64,000 bases of DNA, taken from positions 186,001-250,000 of the forward strand of contig NZ_JACGWA010000003.1 of NCBI RefSeq assembly GCF_014077505.1. The letters are read 5' to 3'. This document shows, one piece after another, positions 30,366-39,892 of the stretch (positions are counted from its first letter, which is position 1; every line of letters starts with the position of its first letter). The translations under genes and the position numbers were made by a program. Source of the stretch: Colwellia sp. BRX10-3. Lineage in GTDB: Bacteria; Pseudomonadota; Gammaproteobacteria; Enterobacterales; Alteromonadaceae. The notes beneath the pieces are model-generated. The model was not told the DNA's origin, did not search any database, and saw only the letters and a list, made by a program, of their open reading frames with translations.

Positions 30366-31634
30366 ATGATTAACGACAGCACTAGGCTACAACAGCATAA
30401 AACATCGGTTAAATACCTAGCCCATTATGCTGAGCCAGAAGTATTATCGCTGGCGACGTTCTCAGAACATCACCGCTATCAACATGTATTAGTAATCCCA
30501 GCGTTTCAAGAGACAGTGCAATTTATTGAGCGTTTTATTGACTCAACACTTGCTGAGCAACAATGCTTAGTTATTGTGGTCATTAATCAACCTGATAATG
30601 ACTTTGGTCGTCAGCACCAACAGGATCAAATTGATTTAGCACAGAATATTGCTAAGCAGGGGGCGAAGATTTGGCAGCAAGATAACTTAAGCTTAATCGA
30701 TATAAACCATGCTAGTCGGAATGAAAATGCTAATTCGGCCATCTTGATGGTTAATCGTTACAATCAACCTATTCCATCGGAGCAAGGAGTGGGCTTAGCA
30801 AGAAAAATTGGTGCAGACTTAGCCGTTAAACTATTTATTACCGGTAATGTTTTATCTGCTTGGGTGCATTCAACCGATGCTGACGCGTACCTTCCTGATA
30901 ATTATTTTAGCGCTCATGCTAGTGATAGTTTAAAGCTTAAAAATGCCGTAGCAACGTGTTGTAATTTTTATCATCACAGTAACCAACAGGCAATTCACCA
31001 GGCAAATTTACGCTATGAAAATGCCTTACGTTATTACGTTGCCGGTTTAAAATACGCGCAATCACCTTATGCATATTTTACCATCGGCAGTATTTTATCT
31101 TTCGATATGCTGGCCTATTGTCAGGCACGAGGTTTTCCTAAACGCAGCGCAGGAGAAGATTTTTATCTCTTAAATAAACTCGCAAAACTGGGTGAAGTGA
31201 CATATTTAGGCGATGTAACGATTAAGCTTGATGCAAGACCTTCACAACGCGTGCCTTTTGGCACTGGGCCAGCCGTGCAAAATATTATGCAATTGACGGA
31301 GCAAGGCCAGGATTATCTTTATTATCATCCAGAGATTTTTACCGCATTAAAAGTCTGTTTACAAGCCTTTGAAAGCCTATGGCAATATCGACAACAACCT
31401 GAACTTTGGTTTATAACTCTACCTGAAAACATTCAACAGGCATTAACAGATATCGGTTTACGCGCTTTTATTGCCAAACAACAGTCAGCGAAGCAAGCAC
31501 AATTTGATAAGCAATTAATCGTATGGTTTGACAGCTTTAAAACCTTGAAGTTTATTCACGCGCTACGCGATTTTGGTTTAGTTAATATCGCACTTGAACA
31601 AGCGATAGCTGATGCACCATTTGCTATTAGCTAA
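30366..31634 (+). CDS. Predicted GT-A-fold glycosyltransferase (family-2-like), role unknown
   Basis: A 422-residue soluble protein. The N-terminal part begins a Rossmann-like nucleotide-sugar fold (HVLVIPAFQET, then CLVIVVINQP). A central VGLARKIGADLAVKL resembles the GARNxG helix of GT2 enzymes. STDADAYLPDNYF supplies a DxD metal motif (Asp171, Asp173). SAGEDFYLLNKLAKLGEV resembles the acceptor-site ED of GT2 (Glu264, Asp265). No membrane segments or signal peptide. It stands alone between miaE and a convergent AstE-like gene, so the acceptor cannot be inferred. Confidence in the fold is moderate and in the exact reaction low. Confidence 0.6.
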   Translation: MINDSTRLQQHKTSVKYLAHYAEPEVLSLATFSEHHRYQHVLVIPAFQETVQFIERFIDSTLAEQQCLVIVVINQPDNDFGRQHQQDQIDLAQNIAKQGAKIWQQDNLSLIDINHASRNENANSAILMVNRYNQPIPSEQGVGLARKIGADLAVKLFITGNVLSAWVHSTDADAYLPDNYFSAHASDSLKLKNAVATCCNFYHHSNQQAIHQANLRYENALRYYVAGLKYAQSPYAYFTIGSILSFDMLAYCQARGFPKRSAGEDFYLLNKLAKLGEVTYLGDVTIKLDARPSQRVPFGTGPAVQNIMQLTEQGQDYLYYHPEIFTALKVCLQAFESLWQYRQQPELWFITLPENIQQALTDIGLRAFIAKQQSAKQAQFDKQLIVWFDSFKTLKFIHALRDFGLVNIALEQAIADAPFAIS

Positions 31635-31702
31635 GTGCATCAATAGCTAAATTGAGATAGATAGTTATTAAAATTTAATAATATAATCATTGATGATAAT
31701 TA

Positions 31703-32776
31703 TTACAGAAAGTTATTAACATTATTAACCACATAGAACAGACAATCAGAGCGAGAAATATCACTTTTATTTGACGCCATAAACATTTTAAAATTGGTCG
31801 CACAGACCAATTTGTTATCATCTATTTTAAAATATTTTTCAATAACGTTAACCCCTTGGTCGTTGAACATTTCAAGATTTTCTAAGCCATTATCATCGAT
31901 CCAGCCTAATAGTAGTCCGTCACAGCATCCACCGAAGTTAAATTGTTCAATATTTTTTCTTAAGGTTACGCCACTGTAGCCTTCATCATGTTCGCTAAAT
32001 GAAAGTTTTCGTTCGGCTTTAATCACCACACGCAAAGGTTTGTAAAATATTTTTACGGCTTTATTTTGTGGTAGAGCATAATGGCCATCGTATTGAGTAA
32101 ATTTTTGAATGCCTTTGTAAGCAACCTCGTGTGCTTGGTCATCATGGCTACCACCGCACTCAATGGTGACAACAGGGCAACAAAAATTCAGCTCCATCAT
32201 AGCGCCAATGCGAATATTAGATAAGATCAAGGTATCACAAAAATAAGAAGTCAGTGACAACACGTTGGGGTTAATCAAGGTACTGACGGCAAAAGCAGGC
32301 CCGTTACCTGAAGTATTATGTAAGTCGATGATGGCCTTAGGGTTAACTTCACTAATCGCATTGACTATTAATTTCGCCCGTTCGATATAACCAGCAATAT
32401 TTTTATTTTTACTATCGCTATTTCTGATGATTTTCTCATTAAAGCAACGATTTAAGTCAACACCTTTAGGTAGGTATCGGTGATGAAATAAATGTTGATA
32501 AGTAGCCGCTTCAACGGAGGAAATAATGATACGAATATTGGTTTTAGGTCGAGGTAATGTATTATCCGTGGTAAGCCATCGGTGTATGGCAATAAGTCCT
32601 GAAGGTTCATCTCCGTGCAATAATGTCGAAATAACTCGCCATTCACTATTATTTTCACCACTGATATCTATAACGGTAAGACCAATGAGCGATAGTAAAA
32701 ACTGCTGATAGTCGGCATGTAACGTTCGATTTGATGGGTCTATTAAATAGTTTATTTCGCTAAAATATATATCCAT
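31703..32776 (-). CDS. Succinylglutamate desuccinylase/aspartoacylase-family protein
   Basis: A 357-residue member of the AstE/AspA zinc amidohydrolase family (M14-related). Metal and catalytic residues are in LLHGDEPSGLIAIHRW (His and Glu ligands), GVDLNRCFNE, AIIDLHNTSGNGPAF (His ligand) and VTIECGGSHDD (catalytic Glu region). Members remove acyl groups from amino acids or act in related deacylations. No arginine succinyltransferase genes are nearby, so true AstE function is not supported by context. A strong GGGGGGA site precedes ATG 32776. It is convergent with the glycosyltransferase-like gene. Confidence 0.78.
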   Translation of the reverse strand: MDIYFSEINYLIDPSNRTLHADYQQFLLSLIGLTVIDISGENNSEWRVISTLLHGDEPSGLIAIHRWLTTDNTLPRPKTNIRIIISSVEAATYQHLFHHRYLPKGVDLNRCFNEKIIRNSDSKNKNIAGYIERAKLIVNAISEVNPKAIIDLHNTSGNGPAFAVSTLINPNVLSLTSYFCDTLILSNIRIGAMMELNFCCPVVTIECGGSHDDQAHEVAYKGIQKFTQYDGHYALPQNKAVKIFYKPLRVVIKAERKLSFSEHDEGYSGVTLRKNIEQFNFGGCCDGLLLGWIDDNGLENLEMFNDQGVNVIEKYFKIDDNKLVCATNFKMFMASNKSDISRSDCLFYVVNNVNNFL

Positions 32777-33163
32777 AACTTCCCCCCTATATACAATTTG
32801 TTCTCATGGGTATTTGTTGAATCAGTTACGGCATATGAGCAAGCAAAACTCGAAAGTGCGCGGGCAACTGGGCTAAAGTAATGATTAATCGATAGCAAAT
32901 ACATGTTTATTTAGCGTCTCGATTTACCCATTTAGCTAGCATGCCACAAACTTTTAATGTCGGTCGTTGACTGAGGTCAAACAATAAGCTGTTTTTTTTA
33001 GTCAATTTCATGCTATTTGTCGTTTATTTGATTTCAACTATATTTTTCATGCTGTTACTGCGTCATATTGTGTGATGATAATGTCCTTGTTATTTATTTA
33101 TTTTTCTTGGTATTCACTAAATAATTAATTATGCTGATGTTTCAATTATGAGGAACAACAAGT
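32777..33163. other. Divergent intergenic region, AstE-like gene to moxR
   Basis: 387 bp with outward promoters for both neighbours. A short plus-strand open frame ends at a TAA at 32879-32881 and encodes a charged tail ending in TAYEQAKLESARATGLK. It is too short and has no clear start to be called a gene. A T8 stretch lies near 32992. Nothing else is recognised. Confidence 0.4.
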
Positions 33164-34093
33164 ATGCAAACTGTGGTTGCCAAAATTTTGGCTCAAATAG
33201 AATCCGTTGTCATTGGCAAGCCTCATCAAGTGAAGTTAGCCTTGGCGTGTTTGTTAGCTAAAGGGCATATTTTAATTGAAGATTTACCAGGCATGGGTAA
33301 AACTACCCTAGCTAATACTTTAGCCTTAACGTTAGGCTTGTCGTATCAACGTATTCAATTTACCTCAGATTTAATGCCTGCCGATGTTATCGGTATTGCT
33401 ATTTTTGATGAAACGACCAAATCATTTCAACTCCATCCGGGGGCTATTTTTAATCAAGTGGTTTTAGCTGATGAAGTAAACCGCGCTAGCCCTAAAACCC
33501 AAAGTGCTTTGCTAGAAGCGATGGAAGAAGGGCGAGTGAGTGTCGATGGTGTTACTCATCAATTACCTGAGCCATTTTTTGTTATTGCTACGCAAAACCC
33601 GATGTCACATGCGGGAACTTATCCGTTACCTGAATCACAATTAGACCGCTTCATGATGCGACTTTCACTTGGGTTTCCTAGCATAGATGCTGAGCGTGAA
33701 ATTTTACAATCAACAGCGTCACATCGTGATGTCATTGAAATTAAGCCTTTTTTACAGGTTGAGCAATTACGAGAAATACAGCAGCATATCTCTAGCGTTC
33801 GCGTTTCACCGGCGATTGTTGATTATGTTATCGCGCTATGTAGAGTCAGTCGACAAAGTGAGTCACAAGCTAAAGCATTATCGCCACGTGCAGGAAAATC
33901 ATTATTAGCGGCTGCTAAGTCTTGGGCTTTTATGGAAAATCGTGATTATGTTATACCCGAAGATATTCAAGCGGTGTTTTCTCCTGTTTGTGAACATAGA
34001 TTAGCACCACAACAACATCATATTTTTGATCAGACAGATGAAATATCTCAGCAAATATTGTCACAAGTTGACCCGACCAATCCGCTAGTTTAG
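33164..34093 (+). CDS. MoxR-family AAA+ ATPase
   Basis: A 309-residue AAA+ chaperone-type ATPase. Walker A is EDLPGMGKTTLANTLA, Walker B with sensor is VLADEVNRASPKTQSALLEAMEE, the sensor-1 Asn is in VIATQNP, and the C-terminal lid domain is present. MoxR proteins help maturation of other proteins or complexes and are typically encoded with DUF58 and transglutaminase genes, exactly as here. ATG 33164 has a GAGGA site. It is the first gene of a probable three-gene operon. The client is not known. Confidence 0.92.
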   Translation: MQTVVAKILAQIESVVIGKPHQVKLALACLLAKGHILIEDLPGMGKTTLANTLALTLGLSYQRIQFTSDLMPADVIGIAIFDETTKSFQLHPGAIFNQVVLADEVNRASPKTQSALLEAMEEGRVSVDGVTHQLPEPFFVIATQNPMSHAGTYPLPESQLDRFMMRLSLGFPSIDAEREILQSTASHRDVIEIKPFLQVEQLREIQQHISSVRVSPAIVDYVIALCRVSRQSESQAKALSPRAGKSLLAAAKSWAFMENRDYVIPEDIQAVFSPVCEHRLAPQQHHIFDQTDEISQQILSQVDPTNPLV

Positions 34094-34193
34094 TTGTTAC
34101 TTAAGACATAAACTTGCGATATATCACATTGTAAATTTAGCAGGCCTATCGAATCACTGCTATCAATCAAAGCTATTGAGTAAGGGCAGTTAA

Positions 34194-35282
34194 TTGTTAA
34201 GTAAGCGAAAAAACACCATGTTTTCATCGGTAACTGCAGGACTAAAAGGCGCATTAAATAAGCGCTTTAATACTTGGTTAGCACGTCGCATTCCACAACA
34301 CAGCCAACAAGTTATTAATCATCGCAATATTTTTATTATTCCAACGCGATTTGGCGCTGGTTTGATGATATTTATGTTGTTGCTTTTTTTACTGGGCACC
34401 AATTACCAAAATAATGTCATTATCTTAATCAGTTATTTACTGGTCAGTTTTTTTATTGTGGTTTTACACCACAGCTTTTTTAATCTTTCTGGCTTAAAGT
34501 TTCAGGCAACCAGTTCATTGCAAGGTTTTGTTGATGCGCAGCTTTATTTTCCGCTCGTTGTTACTAGTAATAAAGCGCGCTTTAATATTAGTTTTTCTTT
34601 TGCTCAAGCGCCCGCAAAGCTTGATCAAAAAATTGATAACAGCTTAAGCGACAATAAGCAGATTGAAAGCCAAACCTTCACAAGCCAGTTTGACCAAGTA
34701 AAACTTATTGAATTAACTGCAGGTGAAAATAATATTCGCATACCGTATCGAGTGTGCAAACGCGGCGAATACCCGTTAGGTAGGGTATTAATTATCAGCG
34801 AGTTTGGTTTTGGCTTATTTAGAACCTGGACACGATTAGATTTTGCTCAGCAAGTAACGGCTTACCCTAAACCTATCGCCAACCTTTGGACTGATAAGCA
34901 ACAAAGTGTTGCAGGCGAAGAGGCAGAAAATAATGTTGAAAGTTATCAAGACAGCTATCAACCGGGCCAAGATGAATTTCATCAATTACAACATTATCAG
35001 CTGGGCGAACCTCTCAGTCGTGTCGCATGGAAGCATGTAGCTCGTGGGCAAGGCTGGTTAACAAAACAATATCAACAAGCCTTATCAGGCAAGCTAGAAT
35101 TAGACTTTGAACACTTGCCCTCAGGCACACTTGAACAGCGTTTAAGTTGGCTTAGTTATGCCATTAAAGATTGCAGTGATAAACAGATAGCCTTTTCACT
35201 GAAACTGCCTAATCAAATGGTTGAATATGACCATAGTTCACAACATACCTTAAAATGCTTAAGTGCATTGGCACGTTATTGA
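34194..35282 (+). CDS. DUF58-domain membrane protein
   Basis: A 362-residue protein with two adjacent membrane helices at about residues 55-95 (GAGLMIFMLLLFLLG and VIILISYLLVSFFIVV). A soluble C-terminal DUF58 (von Willebrand A-like) region follows, with the conserved block YQPGQDEFHQLQHYQLGEPL. It then reads SRVAWKHVARGQGW. The start is TTG 34194 with an AGGG site 8-10 bp upstream. An in-frame ATG at 34218 is possible but lacks a ribosome-binding site. DUF58 proteins accompany MoxR and membrane transglutaminases. The stop lies four bases before the likely start of the next gene, indicating translational coupling. Confidence 0.85.
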   Translation: MLSKRKNTMFSSVTAGLKGALNKRFNTWLARRIPQHSQQVINHRNIFIIPTRFGAGLMIFMLLLFLLGTNYQNNVIILISYLLVSFFIVVLHHSFFNLSGLKFQATSSLQGFVDAQLYFPLVVTSNKARFNISFSFAQAPAKLDQKIDNSLSDNKQIESQTFTSQFDQVKLIELTAGENNIRIPYRVCKRGEYPLGRVLIISEFGFGLFRTWTRLDFAQQVTAYPKPIANLWTDKQQSVAGEEAENNVESYQDSYQPGQDEFHQLQHYQLGEPLSRVAWKHVARGQGWLTKQYQQALSGKLELDFEHLPSGTLEQRLSWLSYAIKDCSDKQIAFSLKLPNQMVEYDHSSQHTLKCLSALARY

Positions 35283-35286
35283 GCGC

Positions 35287-37467
35287 ATGATGACAAAAAA
35301 ATCTAAACAAAGCATTGAAGAAAACGTTTTGCCAAGAAAAAGCAAAAAGCCTAGCAAAAATAATAAGCTAAAGCTTAATGGCAAAATGTATTTTAGTTTA
35401 TTAGCTTTTCAACTGCTTAACCTTTTAACCTTAGTTCTGCAGTTTAATTTGTTGTATTTATTATTTGCCATTTTTGCTTTGGCGCTACAATTTTTTGTGC
35501 ATTTCAAACTCGTGCGTAAAAGCTCTTTAGCATCTCCTACTAGCCAATCTATAAGTTTCTATGCAGCACCTAAAATATTACCTTCATGGCTGATATTTTT
35601 ATTAGCTATTTCAGGTAGCGTAGGAATTGCGTTCGCAGGGCAAGAGTTAGGACTTTTACTGAGCATGATCCATTTATTATGCTTTGCTTATAGCTTAAAA
35701 ATGTTTGAAATACCCAGTCGTAAAGATTTATATCAATTAGTGGTATTAGGCATTTTTGTTGCTACTTCGTCATTGATTTTTATTCAATCTATTTACTTTT
35801 CATTAGCAGTTATTGTTTTAGTTTTAGGCAACTTTTTAATTTTAATTAATTTATTTGCACCAACAATGGCGATGTCTGCACAAGCTAAGTTATTAGCAAA
35901 ACTCAGCTTATATTCAGTACCGTTAGCGGTGATTTTATTTGTTGGTTTTCCCAAGTTAAGTCCATTTTGGCAGGTGCCCAATGTTGAATCGGCCAAGGTT
36001 GGACTTTCTGATAACGTAAAAATTGGCGATATAGCGCAGTTAGCTTTGTCAGATGAATTAGCGTTTCGAGTGAGTTTTCAAAACAGTAACCCCGAACATG
36101 CACAGCTATACTGGCGCGCAATGGTATTAGATGATTTTGATGGTGTTACTTGGCGACAAGGTTTGCGAGAAAAAGGCCAACGAAATAATCAGCGCTATGG
36201 CTCAGCAACCTTAGAGCATGCGAATAGCTCAGCAAGTGTTCAGATAACTGGTGAAGGCTTAAGTTATCAAGTTATTGCGGAACCCAGTTTTCAATCTTGG
36301 TTGTTTGCGCTTGATTTTGCTACCAGTGAACAAGGAGATATTGGTCAACGTAATGATTTTTCTTTGTTTTATCGCGGTATTATTAGCCAAACATTGAGTT
36401 ATCAAGTTACCAGTTATCCCAAAGCCAAACTTGCGCCGATATTAGCTGATGAAACACGTGCTTTGAATTTGCTTTTAAGCACCGAAAATAACCCCAGATT
36501 GTTGGCTAAAGGTCGACAATTACGCAGGCAGTATAGCGATAATAGCCAATTAATTAATCGCGTGTTAGCTGAGTTTAACCAAGAAAACTATTTCTATACT
36601 TTACAGCCACCGCGCTTGAACAATAATAGTTTAGATCAGTTTTACTTTGACACTCGGGCGGGGTTTTGTGAACATTATGCTAGCACATTTACTTATTTAA
36701 TGCGTGCTGCAGGCATTCCTGCTCGTATGGTGGTGGGGTATTTAGGCGGCGAGTTTAATCCTAGCGGTAATTATTTAAGTGTTTATCAGCGCAATGCCCA
36801 TGCGTGGTCAGAAGTATGGTTACCAGATAGTGGTTGGCAGCGAGTAGACCCTACAGCAGCCGTAGATCCTGAGCGTGTAGAAAGTGGTTTTTCGAGCAAT
36901 TTAATGCAGGAATATGACAATTTATCTTCCGGGCTTTTTTCGATGCAACCGTTACGTGCAATGTGGTGGTATAAGCAACTTAAAATGCAAATTGACGCCA
37001 TTGACTATCAATGGACTCGCTGGGTTATTGGTTACACAGGCCAAAAACAATCACGAGTTATGGCAGAGCTTTTAGCAAGTTTAAAGCAGGGCAAAAACAT
37101 TGTTTATTTTTTACTGATATTAATCACTATAGCCTTGCTGGTTTATGTGTATAAATCAGTTAAGGTGAGAGTGAAACCTGATGATAAAATAAAAGCACTT
37201 TATTTAAAAACGCTAGCATTAATGGCAAAGCATAAGTTGGTAAAGGCAAGGTCGATGACCGCAGAGCAATTTGCTGACATTGTTGCAGCCACTCGTCCTG
37301 AGTTGTCAGCGCACTTTACGACAATATCAAAGTGCTTTGCACATTTAGCTTATCAAAACTTTGATGATATAAGCCAACAAGAACGTCATATTCAGTTAAT
37401 TAAATTGCAAAGCAGTTATCGGCATTTACGTTGGCAATTATGGTTAGCCAAGTTTGGTATTAGGTAA
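35287..37467 (+). CDS. TgpA-like membrane transglutaminase-domain protein
   Basis: About 726 residues. After a lysine-rich N-terminus come five to six membrane helices (DUF3488 region). A periplasmic transglutaminase-like domain follows, with the nucleophile Cys in RAGFCEHYASTFTYLMRAAG, the His in QRNAHAWSEVWLP and the Asp in WQRVDPTAAVDP. Then come a final helix near residue 625 and a cytoplasmic DUF4129-like tail. The domain order is that of Pseudomonas TgpA. I prefer ATG 35287 or 35290. The GTG at 35263 would overlap the DUF58 gene and add eight residues. It is the last gene of the moxR-DUF58-tgpA set and ends 16 bp from the convergent gldG-like gene. Confidence 0.88.
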   Translation: MMTKKSKQSIEENVLPRKSKKPSKNNKLKLNGKMYFSLLAFQLLNLLTLVLQFNLLYLLFAIFALALQFFVHFKLVRKSSLASPTSQSISFYAAPKILPSWLIFLLAISGSVGIAFAGQELGLLLSMIHLLCFAYSLKMFEIPSRKDLYQLVVLGIFVATSSLIFIQSIYFSLAVIVLVLGNFLILINLFAPTMAMSAQAKLLAKLSLYSVPLAVILFVGFPKLSPFWQVPNVESAKVGLSDNVKIGDIAQLALSDELAFRVSFQNSNPEHAQLYWRAMVLDDFDGVTWRQGLREKGQRNNQRYGSATLEHANSSASVQITGEGLSYQVIAEPSFQSWLFALDFATSEQGDIGQRNDFSLFYRGIISQTLSYQVTSYPKAKLAPILADETRALNLLLSTENNPRLLAKGRQLRRQYSDNSQLINRVLAEFNQENYFYTLQPPRLNNNSLDQFYFDTRAGFCEHYASTFTYLMRAAGIPARMVVGYLGGEFNPSGNYLSVYQRNAHAWSEVWLPDSGWQRVDPTAAVDPERVESGFSSNLMQEYDNLSSGLFSMQPLRAMWWYKQLKMQIDAIDYQWTRWVIGYTGQKQSRVMAELLASLKQGKNIVYFLLILITIALLVYVYKSVKVRVKPDDKIKALYLKTLALMAKHKLVKARSMTAEQFADIVAATRPELSAHFTTISKCFAHLAYQNFDDISQQERHIQLIKLQSSYRHLRWQLWLAKFGIR

Positions 37468-37483
37468 CAGTTGCAGCTTTAAA

Positions 37484-39181
37484 TTAACGCTGTTTAGACT
37501 TTAACCAAACCACAATCCCGACAATAAAAAAGATAAATATGGTGAAGAATAATATCACTACAACCTGACGTTTTTGTTTGCTGGTTAAGTCTAAACGTTC
37601 AATTTTTATCGCTTTTGCACTGACAAAAGCCTTATAGTCTAATTCCGCTAACCAGTTAACAATATTAAGCCCCATTTGGGCATTACTGTATTGATTAATA
37701 TAAACATTGGTTAAGAAGTCTGCGTCAGTAAAAACAATGATTCGAGTGTCTGAACGAGCCGTTTTCATTTTGTAGGGGGGGCTATTTGGCGCAGTATTTT
37801 CAGCTTTGTGTTCTTCAAGCACGACATAAGAAATTGGTACTGGGCCAGGGGTATCTATGCCTTGATCATATTGAATGGCTAAATTTCTATTGGTTTCTGC
37901 CCAACTTTTTTCTTTTGATGCCGTAGACGCAATCACCGCTAATTTAATGCTTGGGCGACGTTCAGCTAACCTCTCAATGGAGCGTGGCCTAACGTAAAAG
38001 GTATAATCTAAACCTTCGGTAATGGCTTTATGCTTTTGGTAGTTTTTGGTGGCGGGGCTGCCAACATCGTCGCCAACATGGTTAGTTAAATCAACCACAA
38101 TATCTGACTTAACGTTAAGTCCCCACTGATTAATAATGCTATTTAATGATGGGTTTTCTTGCAACTGCTCTGCTGTTAAGGGCTTATCAGGTGTTGTAAC
38201 TGTAGTATGTTCAATCAGAAATAGCGCATCGCCACCCGCGGTTAAATAATCAACAATTAACTTATCTTCCTGTGCGGTAAGTTCAGTGCGCGCACCAGCA
38301 ATAATAAGCACATCGCAATCAACAGGGATAGACTGGGTAATACCTAACATTAATGTTTTGCTTTGTACGTTGTTATCGGCCAATAATTGTTTAAAAGTTG
38401 ATAAGCCAACATTGTCAGTATTTGTTAGTGAATATTCGCCATGGCCCACGAGAAAGTAAACTTGCCTTGGTGGGCGACTAGCACGGGCAATGGTATTAGT
38501 GAGTTTTTCTTCCGTTAGTGCGTCATCGCTAAAATCAACGTCTTTACGGCCATTGCTCGATTGCACTATAACTTTGCGCTCACGGCCACTCACCACATTG
38601 CCAAATTTAGCAGCAAATGAAATGTTTTCTATTGGGTCAATTATTTGCGTGCTAATAAGTCCAGCAGATAGCCGTTCATATTCATTAAATAAATCTTGTA
38701 AATATTTTGGTGGTAAGCCGACATAAAGTGCGGTTAATTCTACTTCTTCTTTAAGGGTACTAATAAAGTCGACAGTGTTTTTTGTTAAAGTATGTTGTTT
38801 ATTTTCCGTAACATCCCATCGTGTAGTTATGCTATTAGCCGCATAGTGGCTAATTGCAATAAAGGCTACACTCGCCATAATCATGATCAAAATGATTAAG
38901 ATTTTTTTCCATTGTTTACCGATAAAACGTCCGCTGCTAGCAACTTGATTAGTTTTTTCCGTCAAAGCTTTATGATTAATTTTGTTGTTCAATATCAGTA
39001 AGACTAAAAGAGTAATGCCACCGCTAAGTGTTAAACCGCTGGCTAGGCTTAAGGAAAGTAAAGAAAACGCTGCGTCGATATAAAATAATGACAAGCCTAA
39101 TATAAAGCTAAACAGTGCTACGCCAACCAACGTTGGTAATAACTTTGTAATGTGTAAACGTTTATTGTTTTTAATGCTCAT
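37484..39181 (-). CDS. GldG-like ABC-transporter auxiliary protein
   Basis: A 565-residue membrane protein of the GldG/ABC_transp_aux type. Three hydrophobic segments lie in the first 115 residues, a long extracytoplasmic Rossmann-like region follows (VYFLVGHGEYSLTNTDN, DVLIIAGARTELTAQEDKLI), and a C-terminal helix ends the protein (VVILFFTIFIFFIVGIVVWL). Related proteins work with the GldA ATPase and GldF permease. In gliding Bacteroidetes they affect gliding, and outside that group their role is open. Its ATG abuts the stop of the permease gene with no spacer, so the three genes form one operon. Confidence 0.82.
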   Translation of the reverse strand: MSIKNNKRLHITKLLPTLVGVALFSFILGLSLFYIDAAFSLLSLSLASGLTLSGGITLLVLLILNNKINHKALTEKTNQVASSGRFIGKQWKKILIILIMIMASVAFIAISHYAANSITTRWDVTENKQHTLTKNTVDFISTLKEEVELTALYVGLPPKYLQDLFNEYERLSAGLISTQIIDPIENISFAAKFGNVVSGRERKVIVQSSNGRKDVDFSDDALTEEKLTNTIARASRPPRQVYFLVGHGEYSLTNTDNVGLSTFKQLLADNNVQSKTLMLGITQSIPVDCDVLIIAGARTELTAQEDKLIVDYLTAGGDALFLIEHTTVTTPDKPLTAEQLQENPSLNSIINQWGLNVKSDIVVDLTNHVGDDVGSPATKNYQKHKAITEGLDYTFYVRPRSIERLAERRPSIKLAVIASTASKEKSWAETNRNLAIQYDQGIDTPGPVPISYVVLEEHKAENTAPNSPPYKMKTARSDTRIIVFTDADFLTNVYINQYSNAQMGLNIVNWLAELDYKAFVSAKAIKIERLDLTSKQKRQVVVILFFTIFIFFIVGIVVWLKSKQR

Positions 39182-39892
39182 TTATTGCCACAACCTATGG
39201 TTGATGCTTAAACAGGTTAATACCAAACAAAGTACAATGCCGGCTAAATAATAGATAACGTCGCTGGCTGTGATAACACCAATAGCGAAATTTTCAAGAT
39301 GTGTGCGTGTGCTTAATTGAGTGAAAAAACTTTCAGCAAAACCTGTGAAATATTTGGTAAAGCTTATTGAAAAGTAAAGTGAAAATAGGATCAGGTAAGA
39401 AGTCATGGCGGCAATTATTTGATTGCGTGTCCATGATGAGGTTAGTAAACCTATAGCGATAAAAAAGGCACCTTCTAACCAAATACCGACATAACCCGAT
39501 AAAATACTGTAAGGATCAGGCTCTCCGTAATAATCAACAATAAAATAATAAACACTGGTTACGCCAATTAATAGCGAGTAAAAAATCAGCATGCTGAAAT
39601 ACTTACCTAAAACTATCATGCTCGGAGTTAAAGGCGCGGTAAGTAAAAATTCCATGGTGCCATTAGCCTTTTCTTCAGCAAATAACTTCATGGTTAATAA
39701 AGGGATAATGAAGATGAACATAAACTCCATGACTTGGAATATATCGCGTAACGACACTTCTCTATTTTGCTCTATAAGCATGAAAAAAAGGATATTAAAC
39801 AAAGACAAACAAGCAATGAGAATGATGTAAGCGACAGGGCTACTAAAATAGCTATGTAGCTCTTTTTTGGTTAGTGCGATAATTTTATTCAT
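39182..39892 (-). CDS. GldF-like ABC-2 permease
   Basis: A 236-residue integral membrane permease with six hydrophobic helices. Signature regions are KKELHSYFSSPVAYIILI at the N-terminus and IPLLTMKLFAEEKANGTMEFLLTAPLTPS, typical of ABC-2 permeases of the GldF/NosY type. It follows the ATPase gene with a one-base ATGA overlap and is immediately followed by the gldG-like gene, so it is translationally coupled on both sides. The transported substrate is unknown. Confidence 0.88.
   Translation of the reverse strand: MNKIIALTKKELHSYFSSPVAYIILIACLSLFNILFFMLIEQNREVSLRDIFQVMEFMFIFIIPLLTMKLFAEEKANGTMEFLLTAPLTPSMIVLGKYFSMLIFYSLLIGVTSVYYFIVDYYGEPDPYSILSGYVGIWLEGAFFIAIGLLTSSWTRNQIIAAMTSYLILFSLYFSISFTKYFTGFAESFFTQLSTRTHLENFAIGVITASDVIYYLAGIVLCLVLTCLSINHRLWQ

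Noticed and set aside
32777-32881. Short plus-strand frame ending TAYEQAKLESARATGLK
   Set aside because: About 30 codons overlapping the start of the AstE-like gene, with no start codon and ribosome-binding site. It could be chance.
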